Assembly (NCBI GenBank): GCA_951804985.1
Contig: OX638131.1
Location: 57,581,344 to 57,645,343 of the forward strand
Origin: Dryomyza anilis
Lineage: Eukaryota > Arthropoda > Insecta > Diptera > Dryomyzidae
Length of the DNA: 64,000 nt
Direction: 5' to 3'
Below are positions 57,711 to 64,000 of this stretch, one piece after another. Numbering within the stretch: position 1 is the stretch's first letter; every line of letters begins with the position of its first letter. Both the position numbers and the translations under genes were made by a program. The notes under the pieces are model-generated. The model was not told where the DNA came from, did not search any database, and was given only the letters and a program-made list of their open reading frames with translations.

Positions 57711-59694
57711 ACAGGCCTTATTTTTAAGATGCTTATATTCTTTAGAATTCGACACACATCTTCATTAATGTTCACGTTCATAAATATTTTGCACGCTTTC
57801 CATTGTTACTTATTGTTCAATATTTAGTAATATCATGAATTCTTTTGTATATCATTATTACCTTAAAAACATAATAAATACATTAAAATCATAAAAAAAT
57901 GCAAGAGTCTTCCTTTTCTTGCAGTCTTAGTCTTGCACTTGCTCTTGTTCTTTTTCTTGCAAAATCTCGATTTTGTTCTCGCTTTTGTTCTTGCAAAAAA
58001 AATGCAAGAATAAGATGCAAGAACAAGAAATTTTAAATCATCACTAATGTAAACAAATATCTGCCTTATACTTGAAATTTTTTAACTTGTCTACCTTGCA
58101 CTTCATTTTTCGTATTTCCTTAAATAGTTACTGAGATGTTAATAATTTGAAACTTTTTTACATTTTTTTTTTTTTGCATTACATTGTTTTGTTTATGTCC
58201 GAAATGGAGCATCCATTAGAAGACTTATAAATGGTATTCTATTGAATAGATACTTTAAAAGAATTTAAAAAATATTCAAATGAACTTTTCAAAACTTGTC
58301 CCACTTTACCCCAAGCTCCCCTATATATTTTACTAATAAAATAAATAAAAAACCAATATTATTAAAATTTAAATCATTTTTTAACGTAAAAATTTTGCTT
58401 GGAGTTGTGGTGTTTTGTTGTTAATTCGATTAATGAAACAAAAAACAAATTTTAGACCAAATACCGTTGTTTTGGAAATATCGTTTCTCAAAAAACAACA
58501 TGTGAATTTTTGTACAACCAAAAATGTTTATTTTGGGAACTCCAAATTTTAATGAAATTTTACTTAAGATCTTCTATAAAAAAAATATGTTTTTCTGGTT
58601 TTTTGTATACTTTTTAAAAACCGTTTTAAACCGGTATAAAACCGAAACCGTTTATATCGGTTTTGGATATCAGTTTATTTCTGATTTTCATATAACGGTT
58701 TCGGTTACGGTTTTAAAAATGAAACGGTTTTAAACGGATATCGGTTTCGGTTACGGTTTCAATCCTTGTTTTCTATATGTATAATTGATGTGACGGACAA
58801 ATTTATGGGGTAAATTTGTCCCACACATTGCTCGCCTCCAGCAGTTAAAGGGGGGCCACCGAGGCAACAATTGATGAGAAGAGGGCAACACTGGTGCCTG
58901 TAGCCAAAGTAACGAGTAAAAGCTACGATCATGGAACAAATGGCGTCGTGGTGAGAATGGTGTAAAACCGGTCTAAGCACCATGCAGGTGCGTGAAAGAG
59001 ACGAATACAGTGCACCGCATTTACGACGAAACATAGTAGCCGACGGTGATGAAGAAGCCGAGAACCGAAGCATCGTTCAGTTCGTCGGCGACCGTGATAC
59101 AGTGCAGACACACATTAGATTGTTCTGAGTTGTTGTAGTAAGTTTCTCCTGGGAGGAAAAGCGGGCTACAACAAGGAACCAAACCCATACCAACGCAAAG
59201 ATAATCGAAGCTGAAAAGAAAGGTATAAGTTTCAAGCAGGCGGAGAATTATCCTTTGGTTGGTACGGCGTTGACGAGCGCTGCTGGGAACGGCAGTAGAA
59301 AGGTCAAGTTTCTCTGCCCGACACACAGGCTGAATCGGTGGTGGTTGAACCTGTCATAGTGGTTGAGCCAAGCGACACAAAGTGAATGTAAAATCGTTTT
59401 ATTTAATGCAGCAGAACCCAAACACCGAACAAAGGCGAACAACAACTTCAGTTTATTTAAATGCAGCAGAGCCAAAGTGCCCAGGGAAGACGAGTCAACC
59501 TAACCTACAAAAGTGCGCCACGAGGATCGGTGTGGCAAAGCAGCGATACAGGCGCAGGGGACCGAACGACCATAACCTCAAAAGTGGCCACAGGAGGCTT
59601 GGCGGTAAGTTGTGTAATTTTATCCGACCACGCGGTGCGAACGTCCATTTCGTGCGCGTCACCACCAAGCCGAACCAAGCGAGCCGAGTAGGCA

Positions 59695-60350
59695 CGAGCA
59701 GTAGCAGTGAGCCGAGTAGTAACCGCGTTCGAGAACCGAGCAGTAGCAGTGAGCCGAGCAGTAGCAGAGGACGAGAACCGAGCAGTAGTAGTGAGCCGAG
59801 TAGTAACAGCGTACGAGAACCGAACCGTAGCAGAGTATGAGCACCGAGCAGTAGCAGCGTACGAGAACCGAACAGTAGCAGAGTATGAGTGCCGAGCAGT
59901 AACAGCGCACGAGAACCGAGCAGTAGCAGAGCACGAGAACCGAGCAGTAGCAGAGCACGAGAACCGAGCAGTAGCAGTGAGCCGAGCAGTAACAGCGTAC
60001 GAGAACCGAGCAGTAGCAGTGAGCCGAGCAGTAGCAGAGCATGAGCACCGAGCAGTAGCAGCGTACGAGAACCGAACAGTAGCAGAGTATGAGTGCCGAG
60101 CAGTAACAGCGCACGAGAACCGAGCAGTAGCAGAGCACGAGAACCGAGCAGTAGCAGTGAGCCGAGTAGTAACAGCGCACGAGAACCGAGCAGTAGCAGA
60201 GCACGAGAACCGAGCAGTAGCAGTGAGCCGAGCAGTAACAGTGAAGCGAGTAGACACGAGCGCACGAGAGCCGAGCAGTAACAGCGTACGAGAACCGAGC
60301 AGTAGCAGAGTACGAGAACCGAGCAGTAGCAGTGAAACGAGTAGACACGA
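59695..60350. repeat. 18/24-bp tandem repeat inside the Ulysses-like LTR
   Basis: A mixture of 24-bp units (ACGAGAACCGAGCAGTAGCA + GAGC) and 18-bp units (TGAGCCGAGCAGTAGCAG), both multiples of 6. Because all periods are divisible by three and the unit lacks stops in several frames, ORFs of 225-372 codons run over it on both strands. They carry only the repeat and are not genes. Confidence 0.9.
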
Positions 60351-60889
60351 GCACCTGACAGCCGAACGCGTAACCACGCGATAACCGAGGAGCAACAGCA
60401 GCACATTCGAGAATAACTGAGCCGACCCGAGCGCTAAGGCAGCCGATCGAGGGGTAGCAGTGAGCCGAAGGGCTGAATCAGGGGCAACTACGAGGGATTT
60501 CACAACGACCACCCGGACAAAGTAAAGTGAGCCGGCATCGGAGCCGGGGTCAGAGGAGGGGTCCCGGGTGGTACGCACAATAGCATAGCGAGCCGCGACG
60601 CGACGAGCGGCGTAATACGACATAGCAACCGGTTGCGTCAGAAAGGGGCGCAGACCGAGGAACCAGATTTACATATCCGAGGGTTCAGCGTTGGAGACGC
60701 CTCCGACGGGAACCCGCCATTTCTAAGCAATCCAGTAGCGGCAGCGGAGCGCTGCCTTTAATTATAATTTACTATCCTATCACACTTATTATTACTATTA
60801 TTAAAGAAGTTATTTATGAATTAAAACAAGGGCGTTATCATTTACCAGGGGCTACAGTTGAGTTGAACTAAAAAGGTACCCCTGACATA

Positions 60890-60895
60890 AATAAA
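60890..60895 (+). promoter_or_regulatory. Polyadenylation signal in the Ulysses-like LTR
   Basis: AATAAA, 72 bp before the LTR end, the usual place for the end of R. No convincing TATA box was found in this LTR. Confidence 0.5.
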
Positions 60896-60969
60896 TTATT
60901 TGTCGACCTACCCCTGGACCGCCGCTGAGGAGTACCTCAGCCTTTGACCACCAGGTAGTTCGTTACAAG

Positions 60970-60987
60970 TGGCGCCCGAGCAGGGAC
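60970..60987 (+). promoter_or_regulatory. Primer binding site, tRNA-Lys type
   Basis: TGGCGCCCGAGCAGGGAC differs by one base from the complement of the animal tRNA-Lys3 3' end. It lies two bases after the LTR end. Confidence 0.88.
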
Positions 60988-61071
60988 CTTGAGGTGAAAA
61001 ATAAAACAAAAATAATAGTCACAAACAACTCAACGTAGCGTCGGGTAAAGGGTCACGCCCAAGTTTTCAAC

Positions 61072-62667
61072 ATGGTGAAGCTAACCTGGATTTACGGCTT
61101 GCGCAAGGAGGACTTGGTGGCGTACGCCGTAGAATTCGGATTACCAGAAACAGGTACGGCGGAGGAGTTACGGAAGAGCCTGTGTAACTTCGTGTCGGAC
61201 GGAGGCCACGCGAGCGAGGTCCTGGAGCGCCTCCTTAAACTGGAGCTCAAACATACCAAATGCCCGTCGCCTGGGCCTTTAGCACTCATAGTCCCCACTG
61301 CTATCGCTATGGGTGAAAAGACAGAGCCCCCTTCAACAATAGACGTGACCCAGGCGTCGCCGACACAAACACCGCACCAGACCTTCACCCCCTTCAAAAA
61401 TCCCGAAATGAAGGGAGCCGCCAGCTCGAGTAAAACCCTAACCACTGGAGTAGGAGCGAGCAGCGAACCCCCGAGAAAAAGTGAAGCCACAGAGCGCGCG
61501 GAAATGCGGACGGACACGACCACCGACGGGAGTGAGAAGACGCAGCCGTCACCAGTTGCGGACGCAGCATGTGATGTTCACCTACCAGGATGTACATTTT
61601 CCCAGACCCCCCTCCCCATCAACAAGCAGGAAGTTGGAGAAACAGCCGGCCCGAGTTTAGCATCCACCGTAGCGAGCAACGTAGCACCGAGAAGAGAGGA
61701 CCCCAGGGGAGGATATGCCACCTACGCTGTCGCCATGGACCGCGTGAGAAAATGGGCAGTACGATTCGACGGCGAGAGTGACCCACTGGCGTTCATAGAA
61801 CGGATTGAGGAACTGACGGACGTTTACAACGTAAGCAGAGATTGGTTGCCGCATGCCATGCCTCAACTACTGGTGGACCGAGCCCTCATTTGGTTCCGAA
61901 ACAATCACATCCGATGGAGCGGATGGGACGCGTTTAAGGCGGATTTTCTACGATTTTTTCTGCCACCTAGGTATCTGGAAAACCTGGATGACGAGATACG
62001 CCAGAGGATGCAGCGACCCGGTGAGTCTTTTAAGAATTTCACCCTCGCAGTCCGAACGTTGATGCGACACGCCCACTACTCGCGTGCACAACAACTGGAA
62101 CGGATCTACAAGAACTGTCGACGAGAGTACCAGTTATACGTAAAGCGCGGGGAGTTCACGACGATGGGGGAACTAATACAGATGGCAAACGACTTCGACG
62201 TCCTCCAGGCGACGCTGGGGGGACCGACACGAGTTCAGGAGGAGCAGCATCGGATCGTGCACCCGGGACACGGTGAGGCCTTCGACCGCAGGATGATCTG
62301 TTGGCGGTGCGGAGGCGAGGGGCACTTTCAGCGGGAATGCCGGGCACCGGCAATGCGGGAAAAGCGGCGTCCGGACGATCGATTGCTGTCGACCTCGGCC
62401 GGGAAACGACTCGGGGGACCGGCCACAGTAGGAGGCGCCGGTCACCCCGAAGAATATGCTCCTTATCCAAACATTGCGCTCAAATACGACGCGCAACACA
62501 TTTACGCGATAGTGGCCATAGGAATAGACCTGGCAATGGCCACCATCGACACGGGGGCCACCAGGAGTTTTGTGAGCCCCACTACGCCAACATACTGGGC
62601 ACCAAGGAGAACCAAGAGCGGGTCGATCTCCGGGTGCGCATGGCCGATGGCGGGGCCCAGCACATAA
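61072..62667 (+). CDS. gag: Gag (and start of protease) of the Ulysses-like element
   Basis: 531 codons from the first ATG after the PBS (CAACATGG context). N-terminus: a SAP-like helix pair (residues ~8-42, LRKEDLVAYAVEFGLPETGT then EELRKSLCNF). Residues ~65-220 are low-complexity, rich in Pro/Thr/Ser. A capsid-like core follows (~225-390; VRKWAVRFDGESDPLAFIERIEE, ALIWFRNN, WDAFKADFLRFFLPP). The zinc knuckle CWRCGGEGHFQREC (~410-423) binds RNA. The frame then enters the protease active site IDTGATRS (~residue 493) and ends at a TAA shortly after, because of a frame change near 62575-62585. Gag itself looks undamaged. Confidence 0.88.
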   Translation: MVKLTWIYGLRKEDLVAYAVEFGLPETGTAEELRKSLCNFVSDGGHASEVLERLLKLELKHTKCPSPGPLALIVPTAIAMGEKTEPPSTIDVTQASPTQTPHQTFTPFKNPEMKGAASSSKTLTTGVGASSEPPRKSEATERAEMRTDTTTDGSEKTQPSPVADAACDVHLPGCTFSQTPLPINKQEVGETAGPSLASTVASNVAPRREDPRGGYATYAVAMDRVRKWAVRFDGESDPLAFIERIEELTDVYNVSRDWLPHAMPQLLVDRALIWFRNNHIRWSGWDAFKADFLRFFLPPRYLENLDDEIRQRMQRPGESFKNFTLAVRTLMRHAHYSRAQQLERIYKNCRREYQLYVKRGEFTTMGELIQMANDFDVLQATLGGPTRVQEEQHRIVHPGHGEAFDRRMICWRCGGEGHFQRECRAPAMREKRRPDDRLLSTSAGKRLGGPATVGGAGHPEEYAPYPNIALKYDAQHIYAIVAIGIDLAMATIDTGATRSFVSPTTPTYWAPRRTKSGSISGCAWPMAGPST

Positions 62668-63040
62668 CTAGTGCATTACGAATGTGTGTCAGGTTAGGGA
62701 CCCAGAGCTGTAAATTGCTCCTATTGGTCCTACCAGACGCGGTCGACCATCTTATCTTAGGGATGCACTTCCTTATACGGGCTGGCACAACGATTAGCTG
62801 CGGAGGGCAGACCATCGTGCTGCGTGAGCAGGCCAATCACAACATCGGGAGTAGCGCGCCGATCTGCACGGTGGCACGAGAGCAGCGCGACGAGGAGGCG
62901 AACGGACAATGGGGCGAGGCCATTGTGGACCGAGGGCCGACAGGACAGCGGGCGAGAAATCGGATACGAGTTGGAAGGAAAATGAGCGCGGGGACGCGAA
63001 GCCACAGCGACAGCGGCGACGGACCTGCGCAGACCAAGGC
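62550..63040 (+). pseudogene. pol: Protease region of the Ulysses-like element, split over two frames
   Basis: The catalytic DTGA motif is in the gag frame, while the second conserved region (HLILGMHFLIRAG, ~62750-62790) is in the frame of 62301-63044. The change falls at a CCCC run (~62577-62580). A programmed shift inside the protease active-site fold is not expected, so this is more likely a one-base indel or a sequencing error. The RT that follows is in the third frame. Confidence 0.75.
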
Positions 63041-64000
63041 ATGATGACACAGAGACTACCGCGGCAACACAACGAACAGGAGGCCATCGACGCGTTTATA
63101 CAGTCGGAATTGAAGAAGTTCGATGGGATTCAAGGCCCCACAGACATCGCCAAACACCGTATCACCATGCGGGACGACCGCCCACTGAAGCAGCGATATT
63201 TCCCTAAAAATCCCGCCATGCAGGCAGTCATCAAGCAAGAGGTGGACGAGCTGATCGCCAAGGGGTGCATTGAGCCCTCCCGGAGCCCACACAGCGCGCC
63301 CATCGTCATCGTTAAGAAAAAGACTGGGAAATGGCGGTTATGCATCGACTACCGACAGCTGAACGCGCATTCGATCCCAGACGCATACCCCTTACCCCGG
63401 ATTCAGCATATACTGGATCGACTGCGAAACGCCAACTACATAAGCAGCCTCGACTTGAAGAACGGGTATTGGCAGGTGCCGATGGAAGAGGAGAGCAAGC
63501 CGTATACCGCTTTCACCGTTCCGGGACGGGGTTTATATCAATGGCGCGTGATGCCATTCGGACTGCATTCGGCGCCGGCAACATTTCAGCGCGCACTAGA
63601 CAGCGTCATCGGCGCGGACATGGAACCGAAAGCATTTGCATATTTGGATGACATCATCGTCACCGGGTCGACGCTGGAGGAGCACATGGATACACTACGA
63701 GAAGTTTTCAGACGGTTGCGCCAGGCCAAGCTCCGGTTAAACGAAGACAAGTGCGAATTTTTCAAGAAGGAGATCAAGTACCTCGGTCACGTCGTCAGCG
63801 AGCGCGGCATTCACACGGACCCCGACAAGGTGGCCGCCATCCACGAGTTAAAGCCACCTACAAATGTCCGTGAAGTCCGCCAATGCCTGGGAATCGCCTC
63901 CTGGTACCGGCGATTTGTGCCGGAGTTTTCAGATATCGTCCACCCACTAACCAAGTTACTGCGCAAGGGCAAACATTTCATTTGGGCCACGGAACAACAG
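63041..64000 (+). CDS. pol: Reverse transcriptase of the Ulysses-like element (open to window end)
   Basis: From ATGATG at 63041 the frame is open to the last base (320 codons, no stop). Motifs in order: KQRYFPKNPAMQAVIKQEVD, SRSPHSAPIVIVKKKTGKWR, LCIDYRQLNAHS, SLDLKNGYWQVP (first catalytic Asp), MPFGLHSAPATFQRAL, FAYLDDIIVTG (YLDD, ~63641-63651), IKYLGHVVSE and SWYRRFVPEFS. This is a complete gypsy RT fingers-palm-thumb; RNase H and integrase must lie beyond the edge. It looks intact. The true pol start may be upstream by frameshift from gag; the ATG is only the first in frame. Confidence 0.88.
   Translation, partial: MMTQRLPRQHNEQEAIDAFIQSELKKFDGIQGPTDIAKHRITMRDDRPLKQRYFPKNPAMQAVIKQEVDELIAKGCIEPSRSPHSAPIVIVKKKTGKWRLCIDYRQLNAHSIPDAYPLPRIQHILDRLRNANYISSLDLKNGYWQVPMEEESKPYTAFTVPGRGLYQWRVMPFGLHSAPATFQRALDSVIGADMEPKAFAYLDDIIVTGSTLEEHMDTLREVFRRLRQAKLRLNEDKCEFFKKEIKYLGHVVSERGIHTDPDKVAAIHELKPPTNVREVRQCLGIASWYRRFVPEFSDIVHPLTKLLRKGKHFIWATEQQ

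Larger units (their letters stand above)
56618..58788. other. AT-rich flank without recognisable gene
   Basis: Contains an 18-bp minisatellite (57168-57257), a perfect hairpin (57671-57710), a CTTGCA/TGCAAG-rich stretch (57900-58035) ending in ATCATCACTA, a CCCACTTTACCCC motif (58306-58318), and AACCGAAACCG-type repeats ending in GGTTTCAATCCTTG (58611-58768). The last three features occur in the same order in the A block (19600-20084), so this is a diverged relative of A-block sequence. Short ORFs here look random. Confidence 0.65.
58789..60967 (+). repeat. 5' LTR of the Ulysses-like element (~2.18 kb)
   Basis: It starts TGTGACGG and ends CGTTACA (short imperfect inverted ends TGTGACG/TGTAACG), two bases before the PBS. 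AATAAA lies at 60890-60895, ~70 bp before the end. The interior contains a phased tandem repeat. The start is inferred from the terminal match, because the second LTR is not available for comparison. Confidence 0.75.
58789..64000 (+). mobile_element. Ulysses/Osvaldo-like gypsy element, 5' LTR to RT (runs off the end)
   Basis: A long LTR (2179 bp), a tRNA-Lys PBS, gag, a frame-shifted protease and an open RT. The combination of a ~2.1 kb LTR and tRNA-Lys priming is what I recall for Ulysses of Drosophila virilis and the related Osvaldo. Base composition is clearly more GC-rich than the AT-rich surroundings. The 3' half and the second LTR are outside the window. Confidence 0.82.

Noticed and set aside
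58751..59475. Several overlapping minus-strand ORFs in the Ulysses-like LTR
   Set aside because: Short, overlapping in several frames, no recognisable motif, within a non-coding LTR.
59495..60623. ORFs of 225-372 codons on both strands
   Set aside because: They only translate an 18/24-bp tandem repeat within an LTR; composition is repetitive in every frame.

Overview
The window is a transposable-element landscape from an insect genome, most likely a higher fly. The evidence is an eukaryotic repeat mix with no operons, Ty3/gypsy LTR retrotransposons with tRNA-primed PBSs, a tRNA-derived SINE whose 3' part I recall from dipteran SINEs/LINEs, a jockey-type RNase H relic, and a Ulysses/Osvaldo-like element with a tRNA-Lys PBS and a ~2.2 kb LTR. 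I see no host protein-coding gene, no rRNA, no functional tRNA gene and no CRISPR array. Nearly every coding stretch is retrotransposon-derived and most are broken.

Layout. 1-2135: 3' part of a decayed gypsy pol (RT, RNase H, integrase). 2289-2598: a complete SINE with a perfect 12-bp target-site duplication. 2599-5997: a large imperfect palindrome (two ~0.92 kb arms around an A-rich, low-complexity core). 6124-19089: a second gypsy family whose gag starts with a SAP-like domain. Its 5' end (LTR plus part of gag) is tandemly duplicated (1633 bp x2), and then the whole element occurs twice in tandem, sharing a middle LTR. The middle LTR is a mosaic of the 5' and 3' LTRs, so the tandem arose by unequal LTR-LTR recombination after the element was already dead.

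19202-56617: an AT-rich macrosatellite. Five higher-order units (about 7.1, 5.9, 13.3, 6.7 and ~4.2 kb) each carry the same order: A block, a TIR-bounded non-autonomous DNA element (here called T), a tandem array of ~0.8 kb B repeats, and a C block with a jockey-like RNase H relic. The B repeats have position-specific variants (B1-B5), so the higher-order unit was amplified after they diverged. Copy number is 5, 3, 5, 4 and 1. The third unit was hit by a 5'-truncated LINE with an intact RT ORF, and this locus then underwent a duplication-inversion rearrangement with microhomology at its joints. The fifth unit is split by an inversion of 52364-56617.

56618-58788: AT-rich flank with a minisatellite, a hairpin and diverged sequence related to the A block. 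58789-64000: a more GC-rich Ulysses/Osvaldo-like gypsy element, 5' LTR to RT, running off the window end. Its LTR holds a phased 18/24-bp repeat that creates long meaningless ORFs on both strands.

All functional statements about families rest on motif recognition by eye; no database search or alignment program was used, and boundaries are exact only where stated.
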